Shown: one piece after another, positions 22,191 to 33,623 of the stretch
How positions within the stretch are numbered: the first letter of the stretch is position 1
How the letters are laid out: each line of letters opens with the position of its first letter
Assembly (NCBI GenBank): GCA_933207985.1
Contig: OW240915.1
Span: 272,909,707-272,973,706, forward strand
Source of the DNA: Pelobates cultripes
Taxonomy: Eukaryota; Chordata; Amphibia; Anura; Pelobatidae
DNA: 64,000 nt
Direction: 5' to 3'
Program-made: the position numbers and the translations under genes
Notes under the pieces: generated by a model
Database searches by the model: none
What the model saw: only the letters and a program-made list of their open reading frames with translations
Told to the model about the DNA's origin: nothing

Positions 22191-23480
22191 AACTATTTAA
22201 CACAGACAGGATGGGCCAGGGAACTCACAGCACCACTTGGTGAGACAGTTCAGTATCACTTTAAATGGTATATCTCTTTAAATGCATGGCTCATAATGGA
22301 TGTTAAATCAATCAGTTTTTCAGGTTAATTCTTTAAGATTTGGATCTGAAAATATATTAAGTTATTGAAACTATGACCTGTATAACAAAAGTAAGGAAAC
22401 ATATAATCATATGCCCCTTCATTGTTTAAGAAATCCCTAATCACAACCCTACTTTATTTAAAAGGCAATTCAGCTTTGCTTGTTCATTAAAAGCTAGTAA
22501 AGTTGACTTAAGTGGATACTGCCAAAGTCAATGTCTTTACCAGCAGTGCGACTCTCATCTCATAAGGATGTGACATAAAGTACTTTTATGATTTCTTCAA
22601 ATATCCCAAGCTTAAAAAATAACTATTCCATCTCAGTGACTGTTGCGCTGTCACTTTTAATACATTTTTAGCTTACATCTTCCTCTGCCACAGATGAATC
22701 TTGAATAATATTTTGCAGACATACAACTAATAATTCTTTTTGACAGGACATCTGTGCCTCGCATTTGTTAGCAAGCATCTCCGTGAGACTAAGTTTTCTA
22801 TTCTTTGTTAACCGAAATAAAATTTTAAAAAATGAATATTCTAGAACACATTATGTAACCTATAATTACATTTTATGTGATGTGAGATTAGGAATATGAC
22901 AGGTATTAGATTGTAGAAGGTACAGACAATTAAACTGGAAACAAAAAAAAAACACTCTGGATTAAATTAATTTCATTTTTCTTTTAATCAAAACTAACAT
23001 CAAAGTATCTACCATTCATGTGGTGAATATTTCCTTGATACATATTTCAATTAATAGTTCATTCTGTTTGTTATATTAATAACATGCCACATATATATCA
23101 GTCCAGTGGCAGAACTAATTTAGACAGGGCCCCCGTCGCAAAAAAAAGTGGGTAGATTCCCATCTCTCATACATCTCTAGGTTTATTTTTTCACAGAAAT
23201 GGGAAATTTCTGAGTATTTATGTTAACATTTTAATATTAGGAGCTTATAAATTAATTATAGTGTAATTGCACTGTCAAAAATGTTTCAATAAAACAAAAA
23301 ATAAATTGAAAAAATCTGTCTCTTAAAAAAAAAGGACAAAACTTAAAAATTATCTTAGCTAGCTATAAAGAATTTATTTGGAATTACAAGCCCTATATTT
23401 AGTTAATGGCTTCTTTTATAAAACTTTTATTGTACATCCCTGCCAGTAGTAGTGGAGACGGCAAATTGCAATCATCTAAA
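22191..23480. other. Mostly single-copy AT-rich sequence
   Basis: A short phrase at 23104-23145 (CAGTGGCAGAACTAATTTAG, GGGCCCCCGTCGC) looks like a fragment of a dispersed element with a CAGTGGC-type end. Otherwise nothing. Confidence 0.4.
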
Positions 23481-23892
23481 ATGATTTGACTTCTTACACT
23501 CCTTGCACCTTAGCAAATAGGAGATTTCATCTAAGGCAAAGAAAAGTTTTTTTTACAGTAAGAGCAATAAGGATATGGAATTCTCTGCCTGAAGAGGTGG
23601 TTTTATCAGAGTCCATACAGAGGTTTAAACTGCAATTGAATAAATACTTCCAAAAACATAACATACAGGGATATAATTTGTAATTAGTGGGGTAATAGCT
23701 GCTTGATCCAAAGAGACATCTGACTGCTATTTTGGGGTCAAGAAGGATTTTTTTCCTAGTTTGTTGCAAAATTGGAAGCGCTACAGACTAGGTTTTTTGC
23801 CTTCTTTTGGATCAACAGCAAAAACATATGTGAGGAAGGCTGAACTTGATGGACTCAAGTCTCTTTTCAGCTACGTAACTATGTAACTACAT
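23480..23892 (+). pseudogene. CR1/L2-like LINE, C-terminal ORF2 fragment and 3' UTR
   Basis: The frame at 23486-23683 encodes RQRKVFFTVRAIRIWNSLP and continues with EEVVLSESIQRFKLQLNKYF, the conserved C-terminal tail of CR1/L2-type ORF2 proteins. After the stop comes a 3' UTR with GGCTGAACTTGATGGACTC, ending in TACGTAACTATGTAACTAC repeats. The reverse-complementary 3' end recurs at 49441-49555. The element is strongly 5'-truncated. Confidence 0.75.
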
Positions 23893-24603
23893 CACACTGC
23901 AGTAATTATGGTGTTGGGAGTATTCCTTTAAGATGAAAATAAAGAAAAGAACATATTGTGTTTTGTTTTGTTTTCTGGTAGTTTGTATGAACTTTTGAGA
24001 ATAACTGTAAATATATGACAGTCAGATTTATAGTTGCTGTGTCAAATAAAGAGAACAAACAAAATAAAACCTATATTTGTGCTATTTCTTTAACAGCTTG
24101 TTCCATAAAATAATAAATTGAAAGGAATAAAAACAGTAATAAAATAGATCAGGCTAGGTCTGTTTGCTTGTAATTTCCCCCAAGGAACAATAAACGGGCT
24201 TCAATCTTACTTTTAGACTTTAACACAGGGTGAAAACAAATACTACTTATATAAGTATCTCTTATACCTTTTATTTTAAGCATTTGCTGAACTTTGCTAT
24301 GTATATACCTAAGTAGAACCGGCACCTGCTACTAGTTTTTCTTTAGTGCACTGTGAAACATATATGTCAGAAATAAACATAATCATGGATTTGTTTTTAG
24401 TGGAGATTTGCTCAAGGCAAATGAAGTCTGATTTAAATATGAATCCCAGGTGTTGGCCCACCTGCTCACATAATGAATTCTCTTGAAGCAACGTATTATC
24501 AACATCACTCTTCTAACGTCACATGGCTTCTCTTGCACAGCTGAGGATGAATGACCTATATTCAATAACTTTAGTTTCTAAATGAGTCTTGTTAAATGTA
24601 TAC
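23893..24603. other. AT-rich sequence without supported features
   Basis: The bases just after the LINE (23900-23935) end in GGAGTATTCCTTTAA, a lone T2-type right terminus. No coding region seen. Confidence 0.4.
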
Positions 24604-25054
24604 TTAGAGGGACTATCCAGACCCCTAAAGAATTTTGGATTGCTGAAGATATTTCCATTTGAAGAGTGTGTCTTCCTTTTATAAATTAAATGTATAAATT
24701 AAAATTTACAAATTATATAAATTAATCTTTTTACACCCCCTGCTGTCAGACATGTCCTGTTCTTCCCTGGTTTCTTAGCTCAGTGGAGCTAAACTTAAAA
24801 GGAAGCAATTGCCCAGAGCATCTGCCCAGCAAAAACCTCGTATTGAGCTGCAATGGGAAGTCTGTGATTGGACAGGCGCATAAAGTCTGGGCTGGGTTAG
24901 AAGGGGAGGGCTAAAAAAGTCTTCAGATAAGAGATCTGCAGATTTTCACATTGTTTTTTTTTTCACAAATGCATAACTAAATTCATGTATGCTTCCATTG
25001 GAGGTATATCTACTAAAAATGTATTTTTATTTTTTGTTTGGAGTATCCCTTTAA
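24604..25054. mobile_element. T2-like MITE, GGGACTATCC subfamily
   Basis: Left end decayed (TTAGAGGGACTATCC), right end GGAGTATCCCTTTAA at 25054. The interior shares GCCCAGAGCATCTGCCCAG and TTAGCTCAGTGGAGCTAAACTT-like blocks with the reverse of 36164-36540, so the two are one subfamily. Confidence 0.65.
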
Positions 25055-26545
25055 AGTATGTCCCTACAAGATGCATAGGTAACACAGCACAACACAGCAA
25101 TGTTTTTGTCTGTAGAGAATATGATACAGGGATGCCTAAATATTTTAAACTATGTAAATTAACAGCAATATTATAAGGTTACATACACAGCATGCACACT
25201 GGGAAAAGTATTAGTTTTGTTACTTATGCAGTTATTGTAGTGTTACAGTAACACAGGGTATACAATTAATACATCACTGTCAAAAAGGTAAGTGTGAATT
25301 GTCAAGCTCCTTTTAAGGGAAGCTGAAATGGGCCAGCATTAAAAACAGCTCAACATCATTACTGAGGCAGTCATCATGGTGCCATTTCAAATAATGCTCT
25401 TAAGATTAGGCTTATTGTACAAAGGTATGTTTGGGGCACAATGTTTTGGAAATAAAGCAGAAAGACTGACCTCTGTATGGACAAACTCATCATTTGTGAT
25501 TCGGGTGCACCTACATACTCATGCACTTACCTTGAGAATAGGGTTTTATCTGTAGCCCAAACAAAAAGCTATCAAACCTGCAAACTTCATGCAAAACCTG
25601 GCAAGTACCCCATTTATTGCATCAAATATATCCATTCCACTAACCATTGATGGCTCTTTGAGCCACCAATAAGCCTTATCTTTCCATTTTGTCTGAATAT
25701 CTGAACTCACTATTAGTATGCAACAACGGATAAGGGAAGTATACCTCAGCTTTACTCAATATCTATAACATTTACTTATAACATATATGTATGATATACA
25801 TGTTTTAAGATTTTATATATATATATAATGATTTTATAGTACATTTAAGCTTGCGTTTTCTTTGGTGCTTGTTAAACATTTAATGGACGTGTTTTTAAAA
25901 CTCTCCAACTGCATATCAATTAAAAAAACATGAAACTTTAGAAAGGAAAAACACGGCAACCATGGATGCCTGTATTCTGTCTGTGTACAATTTCAAATTA
26001 GCGCAGTCCAAATGTTGACATTGAAATGACCACATGTTTACAGGACCAACCCAGCATGAGTTTGTGTTTATAAACAGCACACCTACTGTACACTGTGTGC
26101 TCTGCATGTCACTATACCCTGAAATCCATGGCTACAGCATGAACATGATATTGTGGGTGGCACTCAAATGACAGCTCTCAAATGCTAGTAAATTGTTTTC
26201 CCATGCACATTATCCCTTGAAAACTGAGATATTCTCCGGCAAGACTAGCTTGTGTTCCATGTTCTAATTTTACTGTATCTTAAGCATGCAGCACGATGTA
26301 ACCATTTTAAAACTCTCATACTTTGCATCTCATAAACTTAGATCACAGGTGCTGTCTCGGATGAATTAAGTCAGTTCCTGGGAAGTGTTAAAGAAAGATA
26401 AGAACAGAGCAATTAGGTCAGGAGGATCTATAAATCATTTACAGCACTTATTTCTTATTTAACGAATGATTATGGCTTGTAACAAACCACCTCTTTTACA
26501 GGTAGGATTTTGTCACAGATCTTACAATAAACCACAGCCTTCTAG
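25055..26545. other. AT-rich single-copy sequence
   Basis: Small AT microsatellite near 25814-25828. No gene or repeat boundary supported. Confidence 0.4.
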
Positions 26546-26550
26546 GGCAG

Positions 26551-26600
26551 GGGTAGGCAACATTCGGCACTCCAGATGCTGTGGAGCCCCCCCGCGGTAG
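26551..26600 (+). mobile_element. hAT-type terminus fragment
   Basis: CAGGGGTAGGCAACATTCGG followed by CACTCCAGATGCTGTGGA has the style of a hAT left end. It breaks off into unrelated GC-rich DNA near 26590, and no partner end or duplication was found. Confidence 0.45.
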
Positions 26601-26684
26601 ATCCTCCTCCTCCGTTGCCCCCCGGCCATGTGAGAGTGAGGTCCTTGGGAGGACCCCACAATCACATGGCCGGGTAGGACATGG

Positions 26685-28513
26685 CCTGTTAAGGACAGAG
26701 CCAAATGTACACGTTGTGAACAAAACAAAATGTAAACAAAACCTGGCATTTGCGCTACATGTCTGTCCAACCGTAATTCATCTCTTTCATATTAAATGCA
26801 CCCACCCTTATTATATATCATTTTATTCAGGGGAAACAGGGCTTTCATTTAATATCAAATATTTAGCTATGAAACATAATTTAATATGAAAAAAATTGGA
26901 GAAAATACAATTTTTTTTTATTTTTGTAGTTCTACATGACATTTTAACTGTCAATGTCATAATACTGTTTGCTTTTACTGCAATAAAATACACATATCTG
27001 TATTCAGCAAAGTCTCACATGTAAAACAATACCCCCTATGTACAGGTTTTATGGCGTTTTGGGAAGTTACAGGGTCAAATATAGCACGGTACATTTGAAA
27101 TTGAAATTCGCGAGATAGGTTATGTTGTCTTTCAGACTGTATAGTAGCCCAGGAATGAAATTTACACCCATAATGGCATACCATTTGCAATAGTAGACAA
27201 CCCAAGGTATTACAAATGGGGTATGTCCAGTCTGTTTTAGTAGCCATTTGGTCACAAACACTGGCCAAAGTTAGCGTTAGTATTTGTTTGTGTGTGAAAA
27301 ATGCAAAAAACGCCAATTTTGGCCTGTGTTTGTGGCTAAGTGGCTACTAAAAAAAAAAAACTGGACATACCCTGTTTGCAATACCTTGGGTTGTCTTCTT
27401 TTGCATAGGGGTAATTTTCATTCTTGGCCTATCATAGGTTCTCAAAGGCAACCTAACCAATCTGGCAAATTTTAATGTGAAAAAAATGAAACACAAGCCT
27501 TATATTTGACGCTGTAACTTTTGAAAACACCATAAAACCTGTAAATGAGGGGTACTGTTGTACTTGGGAGACTTCGCTGAACACAAATATTTGTGTTTCA
27601 AAACAGTAAAAATTATCGCAGCAATAATATCGTCCGTGTAAGTGCTATTTGTGCGTGAAAAATGCAAAAAAGTCACTTTTACTGGCGATATCATCGTTGT
27701 AATAGATTTTACTGTTTTGAAACACTAATATTTGTGTTCAGCAAAGTCTCCCGAGTAGAACAGTACCCCCCATGTACAGGTTTTATGGTGTCTTGGAAAG
27801 TTATAGGGTTAAATATAGTGCTAGCAAATTAAATTCCCTTTACTTTCGGCATGGGTTGTCAGGCAGGTCCCGCTAATTGTAATTAAGATACCTAATTATG
27901 TAAAAATATTACATAAATATATATGTAGAATTAATATATGTATATATATACGTATTTTTTATATTTTTATTTATATATAGGTATATATATAGTGATATAT
28001 ACGTATCTATTTTTTAAATACGTTAAAAAATAAAATAAAAAAAATAATTAAAAATAAATAATTAAAAAATATATAGATATATATATTATTTTGTTCTACG
28101 TGTATTTTGATATAAATATATATATATATATATATATATTAATATCACAATACAGTTAGAACGAAATAACATACATCTATATATTTTTTAATTATTTATT
28201 TTTAATTATTTTTTTTATTTTATTTTTTAACGTATTTAAAAAAAATTATATTAGATATAAATATATATATATATAATTATATATATATATTAATAGTAAA
28301 ATACATCTAGACAGTGTATGTGTGTGTATGTATATGTGCAGGAGGTCGGACGTGCCGCGGACGGCTCCCTGGGAGTCCCTCCAACCGCGATTGCCGGCGT
28401 GGGATCGCCGGGTAAGTAAAAAAAAAAACGGAGGGCGTACTATTACGCCCAGCGGCGTTTAGAGCCACCTAAAATAGGACGTAATAGTACGCCCTCCGAC
28501 GTTAAGGGGTTAA
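26685..28513 (+). mobile_element. Large TTAA element with alternating fold-back arms
   Basis: The right end is CTCCGACGTTAAGGGGTTAA (28513). The left is probably the GTTAAGGACAGAGCC phrase at about 26690. Within it, 26990-27300 and 27340-27600 are inverted relative to each other, and 27600-27800 turns back again. An AT-only region (27900-28310) contains its own long palindrome. A GC-rich segment follows (28335-28405), then two facing GGGCGTAC/TATTACG motifs (28425-28500). No transposase is encoded. TTAA and the CCCCTTAA end suggest piggyBac-like mobilisation. Confidence 0.6.
27940..28310. repeat. AT-only palindrome and TA microsatellites
   Basis: The left arm (about 28005-28085) and right arm (about 28165-28250) are reverse complements over tens of bases. 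For example AAATACGTTAAAAAATAAAA faces TTTTATTTTTTAACGTATTT. (TA)n tracts lie at about 28109-28140 and 28258-28275. Confidence 0.8.
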
Positions 28514-29642
28514 AGGCCTGTCTGCTAATTAACCAGCTACAGGTGAGTGCCAATTAGTTAACTCTTAAGTTAAATCCAAATTCTGGTCTGTTACACAGCA
28601 ACTAGTGCTGTTGGAGCATTGGCCCACCCTGCTCTCCAAATGCTCCGCCCCAGAGACCCATCCCGTGTTTTGCAGAGCATCAGCAATGCATATTGCAAAC
28701 TTTAACATCTCTCCCTGGGGCATTTAACTGAAAATTCTCTGGTTGCTGTTTAGCAAATCAGGCCTGATGTATCTTCCATCAACCACTATTCCACTTTTTC
28801 GCTCACAGGCTATATAACTATCTCTTCCCCTTAAACAGTGGCTTAACAAATGTGGTTCAAGAACTTGTATGGGCCACCATTATTTGTTTGGGCCCTCCTA
28901 TCGCAAAAATGGCCAATAGGTAAATCCCTGTCTGTCATACAACCCCCACAATGCTTTGCTAGTTGGGGATCTACCATTTGCCCATCCGTACAGGTTTGTA
29001 TTTTTCACTGAGCAGTGTTTGTGTATTTGAATGTAATCATTTTTGTATGGAATATGTGTGTGAATATTGGGGGGTTGTTTGTATGTAGTGTTGACATTTG
29101 AATTGCTGGCATTTGTGTGTAGTGTTTTTTTAATGCAGGGGTGTGTTTATGCATAATGTTGCTGTTTTAATAGAGAGGTGTGTTTGGATGCAGTGTTGAT
29201 GTTTGAATGCAGGGGTGTATTTGCATGGAGTGTTAGGGGAGGCTGAGATGTATGCACATGTAAATACATGTGTACAAGTTTAGTTTGTTAGAATTTTAAG
29301 ATATTTTTCGTTTTCTACAAGCCGGGAAAGCAATTTTCAGTCACCCTTTGTAATCTATACTATATCTTTCACAGCAACCTACTACTGCTGTGACTTAGGA
29401 AAATGAAAACAAGATTGTACAATATTCAATAACTACATGTTTGTGGAGTTGGTGAAAATGCGGTGTATGTTCAGGGATGAGTGTAAAACAAAACAGAGGA
29501 ATCTCTACATCTTCTCTATTACCATGCCAACAAAGGGTTTACAAAGAAAATAATGGGCTACTTTGACACCCAAAATCCTTTCTTTGTTAATTTAGTGACT
29601 TCATAATTGCATATGGTAAGACTATTTGAGATGTGAATGGTG
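28514..29642. other. Single-copy sequence with minor repeat traces
   Basis: A short phrase at about 28840-28920 (CAGTGGCTTAAC, GGGCCCTCCTATCGCAAAA) resembles the 23104-23145 fragment. No gene seen. Confidence 0.4.
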
Positions 29643-29650
29643 TATCACAG
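29643..29650 (+). repeat. Left 8-bp target-site duplication (hAT)
   Basis: TATCACAG, identical to 30001-30008. Confidence 0.85.
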
Positions 29651-30000
29651 CATGGCCGGTGCCAAGATTTTTGCCGTCCTATGCAAAAAAACGTTTCCGC
29701 CCCATTTGCTCCACCCACTCATGCAGACTGACATACACTGACCCAAGCACACTGACGCACACACACTGACCTATGCAGACTGATGCAAACGCACTGACCC
29801 ATGCAGACTGACGCACAGTCACTGACACACACAGACTGACGCATTGAGCGCCCGGTAACATGGCCGGCGGCACAATTTGTAGAATTATTAAAACATAGAG
29901 GGGGGCCAAATGAGCAGAGCAGTAAAGCTCCTGCCAACGCCCCCCTTTAAGCAGCGCCCTAGGCAGCCGCCTAGTTGGCCTATAGGACACGCCAGCCCTG
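29651..30000 (-). mobile_element. Short hAT element, relative of 12809-14483
   Basis: 350 bp flanked by identical TATCACAG. Ends are CATGGCCGGTGCC and GGCGTGTCC/CCAGCCCTG. Read on the minus strand it follows the larger element: CAGGGCTGGCG, AACTAGGCGGC, then GGGGGGCG, then a few 20-base TCAGTCTGCAT-type units, then CTGCATGAGTGGGTGGA and the other end. Where the larger copy carries a T2 MITE, this copy has one TTAA (29947-29950). The overlapping minus-strand frames are not genes. Confidence 0.85.
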
Positions 30001-30008
30001 TATCACAG
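30001..30008 (+). repeat. Right 8-bp target-site duplication (hAT)
   Basis: TATCACAG, exact copy of 29643-29650. Confidence 0.85.
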
Positions 30009-32449
30009 ACCTCCAGGACATTTTGATGATTATAGGACAATATGGTATTGGCCAGCCTTAAATCAATATGAAACACAATTTAAAAAAACAAAATAAAATG
30101 TTTTCCTGTATTCTTTTATATAAATAGAATCAAGTCCAGTGCAGTTGCATATCTCGGGGGAAACCTTGGATTTTAAAATATTGTCATTTTTCTTGGTTGA
30201 GGCTCTGCCATAAGTATGTTTGGGCTAATGCAATAGATAACTGCTAAAGCTTAAAGAAAATGTATTCTCCAGAAAATGTATTTCTCAGAAACAATACTCA
30301 GGAGTAAATGCCCTTTTATTCTATTCTCATAAGCATTCAATCAGCAATCATAGTTCAGAATAGATGGATGCACAGATTAATATTTCCTAAGGCAATCATG
30401 GTTACACACAGCCACTGTGACTAAAGTGGATTGCAATTCTCAAAAATCATAGTCATCAAATAATTTGTTATACAATGTTCTATTATAGACCCATTTTTCA
30501 ACTTGGAGGTTTTTATCATTATTTGGCATGTGCCCCAGATTATAATGCCGCTTTTAGGCTACCATGCATTATCAGACATGCACATTGTAACACTGGAAAG
30601 CACCCACCTTGTCAATTTTATAACTAATAAAATACTGAAAGTTATGTTGCAATTTCAGCTACACTTTGTCAGTGTTTTTTCCTGAATTTTATCACAGCTG
30701 CAAAAAATTTAGTATTTGCTAATATAACTCTGTAGCATCTTTCTCTGAATCGATGAAGTCATTATATTGTTCACAGCACTGCAGTAACAAAAGACATGAT
30801 ATGCACATTGTACACTTTTCTAAATATCTCCCAACTGCCCTCGATCCAGCATAACAATTTTTGGTCATGGTTATGAGTGTTTAGAACTGTAGTGATTTGT
30901 AAACATGACTGTAGCTGTAGGCCAGCCCCCTGGCTAGATACAGCAAAGAAGGAATGTACACTTCCTGCTTTGCTTTGTTAGTTTTTTCCAACTTGAGAAT
31001 GCAGCATCCAGATGCTTCTGGTACAAGTACCAGATCTCAAGTAATGATCTCTCTCTCCTTCCTGAATAGTTTGAGTCACAGCTGCAAGCGAGAGTGGTTA
31101 GTGGCTATGCCAATCACTTCACACAAAGTATGAAAGCTGCAGAAAGTTGAAGTATATTTTTACGGTTATTTTTGTATTAATATTTGCTATAATATTTTTT
31201 TTCTATGTATTATCTGCATAATGCATTAAGAATGAAGAGGCATATTTTTTGGACAGTAGTTTCTCTTTACGGGTGATAAACAAAATACGGCAGTGTATGC
31301 TTACTCTTTAGTAATGTCTAATATTTTTGCACTTTTCTTCAATTAAACAGTTAAAAAAACACAAGATTTCTTTCCTAACACCTTGTATCAAACGTTGTCT
31401 TGTGCATTCAGCCAAAAGTAAAGATCTGTAATGCATTCCAGGTTTATACTGCTGTAATATGATAATTTTCATATAGTACATGTATATTTTAATTGATATG
31501 TTCTCCAGTTATGTTTGAGCTTATTTAACAGCTCATATAATAGACATATAGATTATAAATTAGATTTCTCTAGTAAAAGCCGTGTCTTGTCTTCATTGCA
31601 TTTTTCATTGGTTTTTACTATTTTATGAGCTCCCTTGGAGGTTCCAACAAGTTCAGTCTTGTTTATTCTTTGGAAAATAAGTTCCTCTGAAAATGTATGA
31701 GAACAAGTTACTGTGAATACTGCAAGAGTGTTTAGGGAATATGTTGTATATATTGTGTAATAATTGAGGGAAAATAGTCATAATTTGTTTGTATTATTAT
31801 TTAAAATAAAATATTGCACGTATCGAATGCTAATTTGTATTATTTTGTAATGAATAAATGCATAAATAAATATCATGAATAATCCTTGATAGATAGGAGT
31901 TGCTATCTCTATCTCTCTGGATCAAAGTACCACTTATCTGCTAAGACTAGGTCTGTAACTATCCCAGAGTGCATTCAAGATACCTGTGCCTTGAACTTGA
32001 AAAGGCATGCTTGTGATCAAATAGAATTTAAAAACCCTCTCTCCCTCCCCATAAAACTGGTTTCACTGGAAAGAGGTATTTATAGGCTATAATATAATTT
32101 TTTAGTTTAAATAATATTAATTTAAAAAGGAGACAGTTTTCCTTTCAATGACACAATGGTTCTTATTTGCTTGTGAAAAATTATATAATAAAATCTCTAG
32201 TTATCAATTAAACATTAGCTATGTGTACTGTTTTTTATTTTTTTTAACTTGCAGTAAATTTTATTTTGTAATTCACATTGCATTTATCACAGCAAGACCA
32301 TCCCATTCAAGTTTGTATGTAAGTAATGCCCGGGTGCACATGGCAGGGTACAGCATTCTTTGTAGATGACTGAGTGTGAGCACACTGAGTATCTTGGGCC
32401 ATTAATGTTGACCTTAACACGGACGTACAGTAGAGAGAAGTGTGTGTCT
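30009..32449. other. AT-rich single-copy sequence
   Basis: Only short ORFs (60 codons at 30503-30685, 68 at 31886-32092) without recognised motifs. A CTCCCAACTGCCCTCGATCC phrase near 30830 may be a small piece of the CTCCCAAC repeat. Confidence 0.4.
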
Positions 32450-32549
32450 TACTTTTGTCCAGTGAACAACACACATTAGTCAAGGCTTCAATGGCATTTA
32501 CCTGTAGTGAAGGAACTATTATCTGTCATTTCCAGTTACCCTTCAAGCT

Positions 32550-32960
32550 TTTTAAGCTTTGTAACAGTCCTGGCAGGACACTCACAATTTGGGACTATTG
32601 TCCTACGATCCCAGGTTTGTTCTGCGGTGTTGCTTCTGGGGACACCAGAGAATAGTGTCCATAAAGAACACTGTAACCTGTAAAACATCAATCTCAGATA
32701 TTCCTTTCCATGTATGAGTGCATGCACAGCATTTCAGGCAGGCCTTCCAAATGTCTCAATTTAGGCATGACAGCATTCATTTTGGGGTCCTGTCCCACCA
32801 TCCTGAATTTGGTCCCTGGTGTCCCTCATCCACAGACATCAGGGAACTGTCCCCAGTCAGCACAATATGTTGCCAGGCTGATACGCTCCTTCTTTTGGGC
32901 AGGTCTGCCCAACTTTCCAGGCAGACCTGCCTCTTATGGGTATTGCCTGTGATGCCAGTG
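32550..32960 (+). repeat. CTCCCAAC-type dispersed repeat, internal part
   Basis: Shares GGTCCCTGGTGTCCC and AGGGAACTGTCCCCA with 62205-62255 and GGACACCAGAGAA with the same family. An inverted pair (GGGCAGGTCTGCC/GGCAGACCTGCC) occurs at 32897-32934. The overlapping short ORFs here (71-92 codons) lack motifs. Confidence 0.45.
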
Positions 32961-33029
32961 ATACCCCAAGCCATACATAAAATAATTACCCATTAAGCTA
33001 CCTCTTGTGTCAAATCCCCACAGTATTCT

Positions 33030-33225
33030 TTAGAGTGTGAGCTCACGGGCTATCTAGCTAGGCACTTTGTATAAAAGAGCTTAAATGGCTAGATCTCAGC
33101 TTATGGGCAGGTCCCTCTCTACCTTTTGTATCTGTGTGTGTATATTGTATGTTCTCCACTAATTGTACAGCGCTGCAGAATCTGTTGGCGCTTTATAAAT
33201 AGCAGTAATAAAAAATAAAAATTAA
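33030..33225 (+). repeat. L2-like LINE 3'-end fragment
   Basis: GTACAGCGCTGCAGAATCTG and TTGGCGCTTTATAAATAGCAG, followed by AATAAAAAATAAAAATT. This matches the 3' tail of the LINE family at 53.8 and 56.9 kb (GGAATCTGTTGGCGCTATAT). Confidence 0.7.
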
Positions 33226-33620
33226 GAGATCCTTTCTGTAATTGCCTCCTTATATGTAAGCTTTCCTAGCAATGGTTAGTAGATACAATGGAGAGATTTA
33301 CCAAAGTGTCATATTCTGAAAACAGAGAAAAAAGTGAGACGTATATGTAGTTATAAGCACAACCCTTTAGTGAAAGATGTCACTGGATGTAACTATACTT
33401 CATTCTTTGCACTGTATAAAACACACAATTTCATAATGCATTGTATTATAAAATGTATTACATATGGCAGTAACCTCCACCTTGGAGTGTCCCTTTTTGC
33501 ACCCTGTTCTTCTTTAATTCCATAAACATCTATACGTATTCAATAAATAGTGCAAGTCAATCCCTTTCTTTAATAAGCCATTAAGAGTTTTAATAAAGAC
33601 ATGTTAAACAATATTAACTC
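33226..33620. other. AT-rich sequence without features
   Basis: Nothing recognised beyond a 63-codon chance frame. Confidence 0.4.
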
Positions 33621-33623
33621 ATG

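Noticed and set aside
26975..27316. 113-codon minus-strand ORF
   Set aside because: Located in one arm of the fold-back TTAA element; the opposite arm encodes unrelated frames.
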